Source: JANXZO01 sp964355115 (GTDB lineage: Bacteria > Bacteroidota > Bacteroidia > Bacteroidales > FEN-979). From it: DNA of 25,470 bases. Location of the stretch: NCBI GenBank assembly GCA_964355115.1, contig CAYHCQ010000036.1:1-25470 (forward strand). The letters run 5' to 3'. The stretch's first letter is position 1; every line of letters begins with the position of its first letter. Under the pieces are notes generated by a model. That model had not been told where the DNA came from, did not search any database, and saw nothing but the letters and a program-made list of their open reading frames with translations. A program made the position numbers and the translations under genes. Of this stretch, positions 17,435 to 24,871 are shown piece after piece.

Positions 17435-17442
17435 CAAAGGTA
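17435..17442 (-). promoter_or_regulatory. Candidate -7 element for the S41 protease gene
   Basis: On the minus strand this reads TACCTTTG, an exact TAnnTTTG match, giving a leader of about 29 bases to the ATG at 17399. No TTG occurs 19-21 bases upstream, so only the -7 half is supported. Confidence 0.35.
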
Positions 17443-17510
17443 ACTTTTTTCACAGGATGATGCCCGTACCACTTCATATTTTAACTAATTTTAACGAGAA
17501 TTTAACACCC

Positions 17511-18257
17511 ATGGCAGAAGTTGAAAAGGTACGACTGTACCGCAGTTTTTTTTATCCGGCCCTCTTTGTAATTACACTCTGGCTGGTCAGGTTTGCTGAT
17601 ATGGTATTTGGCCTGGGCCTCAATGAATATGGCCTTTATCCATTGCAGGCAAAGGGGATAACCGGGATATTCACCTCACCCTTTCTGCACGCTGATCTGG
17701 CACATCTGTTTGCCAACTCTGTTCCTCTGCTCATTCTCGGAGCATTCCTTTTCTATTTTTATAAGGAGTTGGCCTGGAAGGTTCTTTTCTGGCTTATAAT
17801 CATTACCGGGGTCTGGGTATGGGCATTTGCCCGCGGCGGCGCCCCTCATATCGGAGCCAGCGGCGTTATCTACGGACTGGCCTCATTCCTTATTTTCAGC
17901 GGCATCATCCGGCGTGAATCCTCGCTGATGGTGCTAACCCTGCTCGTAACCTTCCTTTATGGCGGGCTCATCTGGGGTATTTTCCCTCAGTTTTACCCCA
18001 ATAAACCGGTCTCCTGGGAATCACATGGCATGGGTTTTCTTGCCGGAGTAGTGATTGCTTTATTTTACCGGAATCAGGGGCCGCAACGCAAGAGGTATGA
18101 GTGGGAGGACGATGACATCGACGACGGGGAAGATGCCTATTGGCGGACAAGCGGGAAACCGGACGCGCAGACTGACGGGCAGACGGAAGAACAGGCGGGC
18201 GAGCCGGTCGACGAACAGGCGGACGAACGGGCGGAAGGATTATCGACCAAGGCTTAG
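17511..18257 (+). CDS. Rhomboid family intramembrane serine protease with acidic low-complexity tail
   Basis: This 248-residue protein has about six membrane segments in residues 12-187. Rhomboid marks are FLHADLAHLFANS (58-70, with the oxyanion-type His65/Asn69), the catalytic Ser117 in GASGVIYGL and His172 in ESHGMGFLAG, so the dyad is intact. After the last helix come a very acidic stretch (YEWEDDDIDDGEDAY, 196-210) and a Gln/Glu/Ala/Asp tail made of degenerate short repeats. The ATG at 17511 is preferred over one at 17457, because the extra residues would be non-conserved and would lie in the divergent promoter region facing the S41 gene. Substrate unknown. The tail's GCG- and GAC-rich DNA differs from the body of the gene. 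Its last 18 bases overlap the convergent helix-hairpin-helix gene. Confidence 0.93.
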   Translation: MAEVEKVRLYRSFFYPALFVITLWLVRFADMVFGLGLNEYGLYPLQAKGITGIFTSPFLHADLAHLFANSVPLLILGAFLFYFYKELAWKVLFWLIIITGVWVWAFARGGAPHIGASGVIYGLASFLIFSGIIRRESSLMVLTLLVTFLYGGLIWGIFPQFYPNKPVSWESHGMGFLAGVVIALFYRNQGPQRKRYEWEDDDIDDGEDAYWRTSGKPDAQTDGQTEEQAGEPVDEQADERAEGLSTKA

Positions 18258-18971
18258 GTAAACCTTCATTCTGGAGTAAAGTGAATCATTGATCCCGGGA
18301 ATTTTGAGCAACTCTTCAAGAGATTTAAAGGATTTATTCTTTTGGCGGTAAAGCATAATGTTTTTTGTCACCTCAAACGGAAAATAGGGGTGCTTCAGCA
18401 AGGCTTTAAATGTAACGTTATTAAGATCAATCGGCTTCAGAGAATCCTTACAAACCCTGATATAGGCAGTTATCTGTTCGTACCGGGCTGTATCCATCCC
18501 GAAAACTTCCATCAACTGCTCCTTTGCAATAAAGCCACCCAGGCGTGAGCGGTAGCTGACGATACGCCTGGCAAATGACGGACCGATGCCGCGCAGCCTC
18601 TGAAGTTCGAATGTATCGGCCGCATTCAGTTCAACCGTAAAGGCGGGCTTTGCGGGGAGCCGGGTTTTATAAAGGGTATCAAAAGGAGCCATTTTAGTCA
18701 GGTTGCTTTTGCCGTAACGATTCATTACCCGTTCGAGTGAGTCATCCAGTTCAGCCTTTTTCCATGCCTTTTCGAATGCGTCAACATCCTTACCAATTGA
18801 CTTAAAATCGATCGGCCGCTGATAGGATTCAGATGGGATAACAGCATTGGTGATAATTAATCCCAAGAGGATTATCATCAGGACCATGATTCCCCTTTGT
18901 TCGGCCCGGTTGAAGGTGAAATAATCAGCAACAATCCTGCCTCTTCCTCCTGTTTTTTTTACTGTTTTCAT
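18240..18971 (-). CDS. Membrane-anchored helix-hairpin-helix protein (ComEA-like)
   Basis: This 243-residue protein has a basic N-terminus, one transmembrane segment at about 27-45 (GIMVLMIILLGLIITNAV) and a linker of about 85 residues. Two helix-hairpin-helix modules follow: FELQRLRGIGPSFARRIVSY near 132-151 and SLEELLKIPGINDSLYSRM near 215-234. The motif binds DNA backbone non-specifically. ComEA, the periplasmic DNA receptor of competence, has this anchor-linker-HhH plan, so a role in DNA uptake or DNA handling at the envelope is the natural guess, not shown here. It is encoded 33 bases downstream of the DUF2851 gene on the same strand, with AGGA before its ATG, so the two are probably an operon. 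Confidence 0.85.
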   Translation of the reverse strand: MKTVKKTGGRGRIVADYFTFNRAEQRGIMVLMIILLGLIITNAVIPSESYQRPIDFKSIGKDVDAFEKAWKKAELDDSLERVMNRYGKSNLTKMAPFDTLYKTRLPAKPAFTVELNAADTFELQRLRGIGPSFARRIVSYRSRLGGFIAKEQLMEVFGMDTARYEQITAYIRVCKDSLKPIDLNNVTFKALLKHPYFPFEVTKNIMLYRQKNKSFKSLEELLKIPGINDSLYSRMKVYLSLGR

Positions 18972-19004
18972 AATTCCTGATATTTGTCAATGATTTCGTT
19001 TTTA

Positions 19005-20288
19005 TCAATCCATCTTTCCCCCAAGAATCCTCTCACCGATCCTGCATTTAAGACACCGTTTTTTATCACAATATTCCGATTTTAAATGAATAAGAGCCTG
19101 CGACTGCAGTGCATTTTCCGCTACTACTCCGGCCCTGCTCCATTGTTCTGAATCTGTGTTTTTTTCCGATGGTATCTGTTCAAGAAAATGGAGTGCCTTT
19201 TCCCTTATTTCCGGAATATTTTTTTCGACTCCGTAATAAAACAAAAAAGTTAACCAGGCATTAATAACAAGGAGTTGTATACTACTTTTCCCCATCATCT
19301 TCTTCCGGCTCACTGAGGGTTTGCCAAAAACGAAATGGGTGTCCCAATAGCCCGATGCATCAACATTGAATACCTCACAAACATCCTTAATATTCCTGTA
19401 TTCGAGTAGTCCAAGGAAATTCCCCTGAGTCTGATGAATGAATCGGGCAAACTGGCTGATACGGATGGTGGGAAAATTAGCCGGTCTCAGCCGTAAATAT
19501 TTCCAGGTACCGTGAGGAATTGGATCAAGCCGGTACTTTCCACGCAGAAACAAATATTCTTCAGCCAGCTGCTCAGGATATGGCTCATCAAACTTTTGAC
19601 TCAGCATGCCGGCTTGCCCGAACAGCAGAGCTTCGAGCCGGAACAGGTTGTTACTGCCAGCGCGCAGATGCTTTAGCGGCAATGACTTAGCTAGCAGTTC
19701 AAATGGCAACGCATTGATTTTAAACCCAAAACAAACCGCGAGTTGCCTGTAATAAGTCTCCTCCCAATCGCCACCGCAGGAGCGGAACAGATGCCTGATT
19801 ACATTTGACTTTTTCTCTAACCTGTCAACTGCCAGTGCCACAGACCAGAAGTATAAACCCGGCCCCGCCTGTTCTTTCAGGTGAGATATGCAGGGAACCC
19901 ATTCCTTTGCCTCCATGATCTGCCGGTAGGTAACAAGAAGTGCCGCGGAGAAATGGTTTTGAACTTCAAGCGTAGGCGGCGCATGTCCATTTGCAGTGGT
20001 GACCATTTTATCAGCCTCATAAACCACATGCAGAACAGTGTTATCATAGGCCGGATCGTTATGATGACCATGGCGGAACCAATCTGAGGCCAGGATGTGA
20101 ATTTCAACATTTCCCGCCCAAATCGTACCTCCGATACGAATCCTGGCATTGAAAAAATCAGGACCACCATCCGAATTCTGTTGTCCGGGATGCAGGACTT
20201 CAACAGATTCGCCCCCTTCCGTCATCAGTTCATGGCTGAGTAACCGGAATTTCCAAAGGTAATGGATAAAATCTTCATTGATCAGCAT
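19005..20288 (-). CDS. DUF2851 family protein
   Basis: This 427-residue cytoplasmic protein of unknown function is recognised from its N-terminal region: FIHYLWKFRL, then DGGPDFFNARIRIGGTIWAG, NVEIHILASDWFRHGHH and AYDNTVLHVVYEAD. These conserved Asp, His, Glu and Trp residues (about 40-110) look like a possible metal or nucleic-acid active site, which is inference. The C-terminus ends in a Cys cluster, CDKKRCLKCRIG (Cys-x4-Cys-x2-Cys), possibly metal binding. The family is, to my knowledge, largely confined to Bacteroidota and has no assigned reaction. The helix-hairpin-helix gene follows by 33 bases, suggesting linked function with DNA. The start ATG gives MLINEDFIHYLW, matching relatives. 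Confidence 0.9.
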   Translation of the reverse strand: MLINEDFIHYLWKFRLLSHELMTEGGESVEVLHPGQQNSDGGPDFFNARIRIGGTIWAGNVEIHILASDWFRHGHHNDPAYDNTVLHVVYEADKMVTTANGHAPPTLEVQNHFSAALLVTYRQIMEAKEWVPCISHLKEQAGPGLYFWSVALAVDRLEKKSNVIRHLFRSCGGDWEETYYRQLAVCFGFKINALPFELLAKSLPLKHLRAGSNNLFRLEALLFGQAGMLSQKFDEPYPEQLAEEYLFLRGKYRLDPIPHGTWKYLRLRPANFPTIRISQFARFIHQTQGNFLGLLEYRNIKDVCEVFNVDASGYWDTHFVFGKPSVSRKKMMGKSSIQLLVINAWLTFLFYYGVEKNIPEIREKALHFLEQIPSEKNTDSEQWSRAGVVAENALQSQALIHLKSEYCDKKRCLKCRIGERILGGKMD

Positions 20289-20334
20289 AGCATTTTATAT
20301 GCTTAATCGGGTTTCATGGCAAAAGGTAAACTGA

Positions 20335-20364
20335 TTGTTAATAAAATATTAATGACTATATTTG
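20335..20364 (+). promoter_or_regulatory. Bacteroidota-type promoter for the coiled-coil protein/zapA operon
   Basis: TTG at 20335-20337, a 19-base spacer and TATATTTG at 20357-20364 match the consensus exactly. The predicted start point near 20371 leaves about 20 bases of leader before the ATG at 20391. Confidence 0.7.
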
Positions 20365-20390
20365 CATAGATATAATAGAGAAGCGATAAC

Positions 20391-20678
20391 ATGGGAGAGA
20401 TTGCAACGCTCGTTTCCGGCATCGAATACAAAGTCAGGAAACTGCTTGCCCGCAATCAATCGCTTCGTGATGATAATGAACGATTAAACAAAGAGGTAGC
20501 AGAGTTAAAAACGACCATAAGCAGACAAGCAGAATTATTAAAAAAGGCAGAAGAGAGAGTTAACCTGATTAAACTTGCGAAATCACTAGAAACAAAAGAA
20601 GGAAACGTTGAGGCTAAATTGAAAATCAACGAACTCGTGCGGGAAATCGATAAATGCATCGGACTTTTAAACACTTAG
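20391..20678 (+). CDS. Small coiled-coil protein upstream of zapA
   Basis: This 95-residue, highly charged protein is predicted to be almost entirely coiled coil (about residues 5-90): heptad-like Leu/Ile positions run through LRDDNERLNKEVAELK and on to the C-terminus. It has no Cys-rich, enzymatic or membrane features. It begins about 20 bases after a consensus promoter, and zapA starts 21 bases after its stop, so both are one transcript. In Proteobacteria the coiled-coil ZapB binds ZapA at the division ring; this protein is a candidate functional counterpart, but that rests on shape and position only. A short chaperone or structural role is also possible. Confidence 0.8.
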   Translation: MGEIATLVSGIEYKVRKLLARNQSLRDDNERLNKEVAELKTTISRQAELLKKAEERVNLIKLAKSLETKEGNVEAKLKINELVREIDKCIGLLNT

Positions 20679-20699
20679 GATAGTATTATTACCAGACCC

Positions 20700-20990
20700 A
20701 TGAAGGAGCTTTCAATATCATTGCCGGTTGCGGAACGCACTTACCGCCTGATGGTTGAGAAAGAGCATGAGGAACTGTTCCGTAAAGCTGCCAAACTGAT
20801 CGATAAAAGGATCAAGGAATATTCAGGAAGCTATGCGTATAAGGATAAACAGGACCTTTTGGCCATGGTGGCCCTGGAATATGCAACAAGCTACTTGCAG
20901 GATGAGCAGTTACTGGCGGAAAGGGGAACAGAATGGGAAGAAAAACTGGCAGAGATTGATCAGGCATTGAATGCACATCTTAAGGATTAG
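20700..20990 (+). CDS. zapA: Cell division protein ZapA
   Basis: This 96-residue protein has the ZapA plan: an N-terminal beta-strand segment (ELSISLPVAERTYRLMV), then helix pairs (EELFRKAAKLIDKRIKEY) and a C-terminal coiled coil from about 50 onward (DLLAMVALEYATSYL). ZapA crosslinks FtsZ protofilaments at the division ring in the cytoplasm. Length is usual for Bacteroidota members. It is co-transcribed with the preceding coiled-coil gene and is followed by a structured intergenic region and rny. Start chosen at the only ATG consistent with the family. Confidence 0.9.
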   Translation: MKELSISLPVAERTYRLMVEKEHEELFRKAAKLIDKRIKEYSGSYAYKDKQDLLAMVALEYATSYLQDEQLLAERGTEWEEKLAEIDQALNAHLKD

Positions 20991-21065
20991 GTCAACCACG
21001 TTCTTTGAAAGAAATCTGACGATTTACCCGCATTAATTCAGACAGTTTGTAAACCTAACATTACA

Positions 21066-21226
21066 AATATTAGGGCAACGCTCATTATACTCGTAGGACA
21101 GGCCTCATCCCGGCTTCGGCAGGGATTCGGGTACGCCCGGACAGTGGACGTTCGAAAAGTTTGGCAGCCCTATTCGTGTCGTTAGAGGTTTATCAATACC
21201 TCGCTGATTAGTGCGGGTTTTTTATT
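21066..21226 (+). ncRNA. ssrS: Structured non-coding RNA, candidate 6S RNA
   Basis: The 280-base space between zapA and rny has no reading frame of note but strong RNA structure. A closing stem pairs TAGGGC (21071-21076) with GCCCTA (21167-21172). Inside are two adjacent strong hairpins: ATCCC (21107-21111) with GGGAT (21122-21126) around a GC-UUCG-GC tip, and CGGG with CCCG (21128-21139). A terminator-like stem with a T-run ends the region near 21226. 6S RNA, which binds RNA polymerase and mimics an open promoter, is commonly encoded just downstream of zapA in Proteobacteria, and Bacteroidota also have 6S RNAs. Position and plan therefore suggest ssrS. I could not identify a convincing promoter, so the 5' end is approximate; it may be processed from the zapA transcript. 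Confidence 0.5.
21199..21226 (+). terminator. Intrinsic terminator-like hairpin upstream of rny
   Basis: CCTCGC (from 21199) pairs with GCGGG (21213-21217) around an eight-base loop, and a run of six T residues followed by ATTTT comes next. GAGGT at 21185-21189 can instead pair with ACCTC (21198-21202), which would disrupt this stem. The stem is short, so efficiency is uncertain. Confidence 0.55.
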
Positions 21227-21270
21227 TTCCTCAGCTTCCTTCACATTATCCACCATAAAACCTAAATACA

Positions 21271-22815
21271 ATGGAAGGAATATTTTTATACATCATCATT
21301 TCTGTTTCCGGCATCATCGTCGGTGGTGTTCTTACAGGAACCATCATGAACCGGGCGTTGGAACGTAAGCGGGATGCCTTGCTTAAAGATGCAATGGAAA
21401 AAGCGGAGGTCATGAAGAAGGAGAAAATCCTGCAGGCAAAGGAAAAATTTCTGCAGCTGAAGGCTGAGCATGAAAAATTCATCCACGAAAAAAACGAAGA
21501 ACTCTCCAAAAACGAAAATCGCCAGAAACAAAAAGAGGGAACTCTGAATCTGAAGGTTGAAGAACTGGCAAAGAAGCAGAAAGAGATCATCACCGTAAAG
21601 CAGACGATGACTCAGCAGCTTGAAATCATGTCAAAAAAACAGTCGGATCTTGACAGAGCACAAAAGCTCCAGGTCGAAAAGCTTGAGGCGCTGTCGAGCC
21701 TTTCTGCCGTAGAGGCGAAGTCACAGCTCATCGAAACTCTAAAGGAGGAGGCTAAAAGCGAAGCACTCGTCCATATGAAAGACATTATCGATGAGGCCCG
21801 GATTACCGCTAATACAGAAGCGAAAAAAATTATCATTGAAACCATTCAGCGAACAGCTACCGAGCATGCCATCGAAAATACTGTTTCGGTATTCAACATT
21901 GAGAGCGAAGAGATCAAGGGGCGCATCATCGGTCGTGAAGGCCGAAACATCCGGACTCTGGAATCCCTCACCGGTGTGGAAATCATTATCGACGACTCTC
22001 CGGATGCCATTATTCTTTCAGGGTTCGACCCTGTAAGGCGAGAGATTGCCCGCCTTTCGCTGCATAAACTCGTTACCGACGGACGCATTCATCCGGCCCG
22101 CATAGAGGAGGTTGTTGCAAAGATCAAGAAACAGATTGAACAGGAGATCATTGAAACCGGAAAACGGGTTACGATAGACCTGGGGATCCACAACATGCAT
22201 CATGAACTAATTCGCATGATAGGCAAGATGAAGTACCGTTCATCGTACGGACAAAACCTTCTTCAACACTCCATCGAAGTGGCAAAACTCTGTGCTACAA
22301 TGGCTGCGGAATTAGGGCTGAATCCTAAAAAGGCCAAACGGGCCGGATTGCTTCACGATATCGGAAAAGTACCCGACACAGAACCAGAACTCCCGCATGC
22401 AGTCCTGGGAATGAAGATGGCGGAAAAGTTCAAGGAAAAGCCTGAAATCATCAATGCCATTGGCGCTCACCACGATGAAGTTGAGATGGACAATCTCATA
22501 TCGCCGATTGTGCAGGTTTGCGATGCCATCTCAGGAGCAAGACCCGGTGCCCGTCGTGAAGTGGTTGAGGCCTATATTGAACGCCTGAAGCATCTGGAAG
22601 AACTCGCACTCAGCTATCCTGGTGTTGTTAAAACATATGCCATTCAGGCAGGTCGTGAGTTGCGTGTTATTGTTGGAGCAGAAAAGGTAAGCGATGCCGA
22701 AGCCAACCAACTCTCTTTTGATCTTTCCAAGAAGATCCAGAGTGAAATGACCTATCCCGGACAGATCAAAATTACCGTGATCCGTGAAACACGGGCTGTG
22801 AGTTATGCTAAATAA
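21271..22815 (+). CDS. rny: Ribonuclease Y
   Basis: This 514-residue membrane-anchored endoribonuclease starts mRNA decay. Residues 5-26 form the N-terminal anchor. A long charged coiled coil spans about 30-200. The KH RNA-binding domain follows (GRIIGREGRNIRTLESLTGV, 217-236), then the HD domain with His333 in LLQHSIEVAKL, the HD pair at 362-363 (LLHDIGKV) and AHHDEVE at 400-405. Domain order, length and motifs all match the family (about 520 residues in Bacillus). The gene follows the candidate 6S RNA and terminator by about 45 bases, without a clear consensus promoter of its own. A sensor kinase starts five bases after its stop. Confidence 0.97.
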   Translation: MEGIFLYIIISVSGIIVGGVLTGTIMNRALERKRDALLKDAMEKAEVMKKEKILQAKEKFLQLKAEHEKFIHEKNEELSKNENRQKQKEGTLNLKVEELAKKQKEIITVKQTMTQQLEIMSKKQSDLDRAQKLQVEKLEALSSLSAVEAKSQLIETLKEEAKSEALVHMKDIIDEARITANTEAKKIIIETIQRTATEHAIENTVSVFNIESEEIKGRIIGREGRNIRTLESLTGVEIIIDDSPDAIILSGFDPVRREIARLSLHKLVTDGRIHPARIEEVVAKIKKQIEQEIIETGKRVTIDLGIHNMHHELIRMIGKMKYRSSYGQNLLQHSIEVAKLCATMAAELGLNPKKAKRAGLLHDIGKVPDTEPELPHAVLGMKMAEKFKEKPEIINAIGAHHDEVEMDNLISPIVQVCDAISGARPGARREVVEAYIERLKHLEELALSYPGVVKTYAIQAGRELRVIVGAEKVSDAEANQLSFDLSKKIQSEMTYPGQIKITVIRETRAVSYAK

Positions 22816-22820
22816 ACCCT

Positions 22821-24803
22821 ATGGATAACCCGTCCATCCTCTCTGGCATATCGGCACAGCTTACTGATGTTCTTGATACCCTTGGCGAAGGCATAGCTTT
22901 TGTGGACGAAGAAGAGAATTTCTTTTTTTTAAACCAGATTGTTGCAAATATTTTCGGGTATCCTAAAGAAGAGATCATCGGTAAGAATTTTAAAAATTTC
23001 TTAACAGAGGAAGAGTTCGGAAAGGTACTGCAACAATCCTCCAATCGCAGGGAGGGAAAAACAGACACCTATTTTCTTACGATCACATGCAAGGACGGGA
23101 GTCTGCGTGAAATACAATCGACAGTTTCGCCACTTTTTGAAAATGGGAAATTCAAAGGTTCATGTGGGGTTATCCGTGATCTGACCGAATCGATCAAAGC
23201 TAAAAATCAACTTGAAGAGAGTGAAAACCGGTTCAGGACAGTCTCGGATGTGATTTCTGATTTTGCAGTTTCCTATAAAATCACAGAGGACAATTCCTTT
23301 GTGCCTGAATGGCATTCGGGACTTCTGCCATTGCGCGACACACATGGTTCAGGTACCATACTTAAATTTGAGACCTGGATGGCTTCGTGTCATCCTGATG
23401 ATCTGCCGGTCCTCCTTGGAGCCATGGAGAAAATAATGAAGGAGCGCGAACCGGTTACTTTTGAATATCGCGTTCTTACCGGGGATCAATCCTACGAATG
23501 GCTTGAACTCTATGCAAATCCGGAATCGGAACCAAATTCCGGGAGGATCGGAAGGATTATTGTTGCCGGCAAAAATATAACAGATAGAAAAAATGCAAAT
23601 CTGGCGAATCAACTAACCTTCAGTCTGGTCAATAAACTGAATCTTGCAGCCAGCATTCCGGAAATTTTTTCTGCTGTCCGCAGTGAATTGCAGCCCCACC
23701 TCGACTGCAGCAATTTGTATCTGGGCCTAATATCAAAAGTGGACTTCCGGATGACAACATATTTCCAAAGTGAAAGCCAGGTCTGTTCGGAACAAAAATC
23801 GTATGAAGATTCCCTGAATGCTCTGGTAATGGAAAACCGTAAACCGGTCTTTCTTAAGCACCAGGAGATGGCCGGGATGATATCGCAGGGGGCAATTCCC
23901 AGGTTAGGCTCGCCCTCTCTGGGTTGGGCAGGGGTACCTCTGATAATAGGAGAAGAAATAATCGGTGTTCTTTCTGTAAGCAGTTCCGAAAAAGAGAATT
24001 TCCTCTCTCCGGGGCAACTGGAATTACTGGTTCAATTAGCACCGCATATTGCAGTGACACTTCGTCGACATCAGGACGAAGAGGCCCTGAAGACCTCGGA
24101 AGCTAATCTGAGGGAATCGAATATGTCGAAAGACAAGTTTTTCTCCATCATTTCACACGACCTTCGTGGGCCCTTCAATGCGATAATCGGGTTCTCTGAT
24201 CTGCTGCATAATGATTTTGAAACCCTGGAGGTCGTTGAGCAACGATTGATGATCAAAAATATTTACGATGCATCTATCGGCACCTTTAAACTGCTTGAAA
24301 ACCTGCTTGAATGGTCGCGTATTCAAACGGGTCGAACCAAACCAAATCCCGAGAACATCGATCTCAGTACTGTTGCAAATACCAGCCTTGGGTTCTTAAA
24401 ACCACAGGCCGAAAAGAAAAATATCAAACTTTTCTCCGGCATCCATTTCGGCACCATTGCTTACTGCGATGAGAACATGATTACTACAGTGATCAGAAAC
24501 CTGATCTCCAATGCGATCAAGTTCACACAGCCCGGTGGAAATGTCAGGATCTGGTCGGGTATCAGGGAGAACTATGTGGAAGTAACGGTTTCCGACAATG
24601 GAATCGGCATCCCTAAGGAGAGCATTTCTAAACTGTTCCGCCTCGACGAATCGGTAAAAACCAGGGGTACTGCCGGTGAACAGGGAACCGGACTGGGGCT
24701 TCTCCTCTGCCGTGAGTTCATAGAATTGAACAACGGGAAGATTGATGTTGAAAGTGAACCAGGAAAGGGAAGCCAGTTTAAATTCACACTACCAAAACAG
24801 TAA
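22821..24803 (+). CDS. Sensor histidine kinase, PAS-PAS-GAF-HisKA-HATPase
   Basis: This 660-residue kinase has no signal peptide or membrane helix, so it is predicted cytosolic. A first PAS domain lies at about 10-125 (ending IRDLTESI) and a second, more divergent PAS with PAC at about 135-257 (ending GKNITDRK). A GAF-like domain follows at about 265-415 (GWAGVPLIIGEEIIGVLSVSS). The core has FFSIISHDLRGPFNAIIGFSDLL with phospho-acceptor His446, N box NLISNAIKF, DNGIGI and GTGLGLLLCRE. There is no receiver and no regulator gene beside it. It starts five bases after rny, so it is almost certainly on the same transcript. The core is close to that of the CHASE4 kinase at 5868-7970. The signal is unknown; PAS and GAF domains suggest a small ligand or redox cue. 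Confidence 0.92.
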   Translation: MDNPSILSGISAQLTDVLDTLGEGIAFVDEEENFFFLNQIVANIFGYPKEEIIGKNFKNFLTEEEFGKVLQQSSNRREGKTDTYFLTITCKDGSLREIQSTVSPLFENGKFKGSCGVIRDLTESIKAKNQLEESENRFRTVSDVISDFAVSYKITEDNSFVPEWHSGLLPLRDTHGSGTILKFETWMASCHPDDLPVLLGAMEKIMKEREPVTFEYRVLTGDQSYEWLELYANPESEPNSGRIGRIIVAGKNITDRKNANLANQLTFSLVNKLNLAASIPEIFSAVRSELQPHLDCSNLYLGLISKVDFRMTTYFQSESQVCSEQKSYEDSLNALVMENRKPVFLKHQEMAGMISQGAIPRLGSPSLGWAGVPLIIGEEIIGVLSVSSSEKENFLSPGQLELLVQLAPHIAVTLRRHQDEEALKTSEANLRESNMSKDKFFSIISHDLRGPFNAIIGFSDLLHNDFETLEVVEQRLMIKNIYDASIGTFKLLENLLEWSRIQTGRTKPNPENIDLSTVANTSLGFLKPQAEKKNIKLFSGIHFGTIAYCDENMITTVIRNLISNAIKFTQPGGNVRIWSGIRENYVEVTVSDNGIGIPKESISKLFRLDESVKTRGTAGEQGTGLGLLLCREFIELNNGKIDVESEPGKGSQFKFTLPKQ

Positions 24804-24804
24804 A

Positions 24805-24827
24805 CAAAAAAGCCCTTTGTGGGGGCT
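24805..24827 (-). terminator. Second, duplicated intrinsic terminator downstream of tRNA-Asp
   Basis: On the minus strand AGCCC, a seven-base loop and GGGCT are followed by six T residues. It lies directly after the stop of the sensor kinase gene, so it may also end that convergent transcript, although the T-run on the plus side is short. Confidence 0.65.
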
Positions 24828-24844
24828 TTTGCGGACCGGGAAAT

Positions 24845-24867
24845 AAAAAAAGCCCCTTGTGGGGGCT
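24845..24867 (-). terminator. Intrinsic terminator of tRNA-Asp
   Basis: On the minus strand AGCCCC, a five-base loop CACAA and GGGGCT are followed by seven T residues, a few bases after the tRNA 3' end. Confidence 0.8.
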
Positions 24868-24871
24868 TCTG

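Noticed and set aside
17400..17477. Longer N-terminus for the S41 protease from 17477
   Set aside because: It would bury a good signal peptide 26 residues inside the protein and would place the start upstream of the -7 element.
21246..22203. Several Ser/Phe-rich minus-strand frames opposite rny
   Set aside because: Their composition is what the reverse strand of a Lys/Glu-rich coiled-coil gene gives; there is no start signal or family match.
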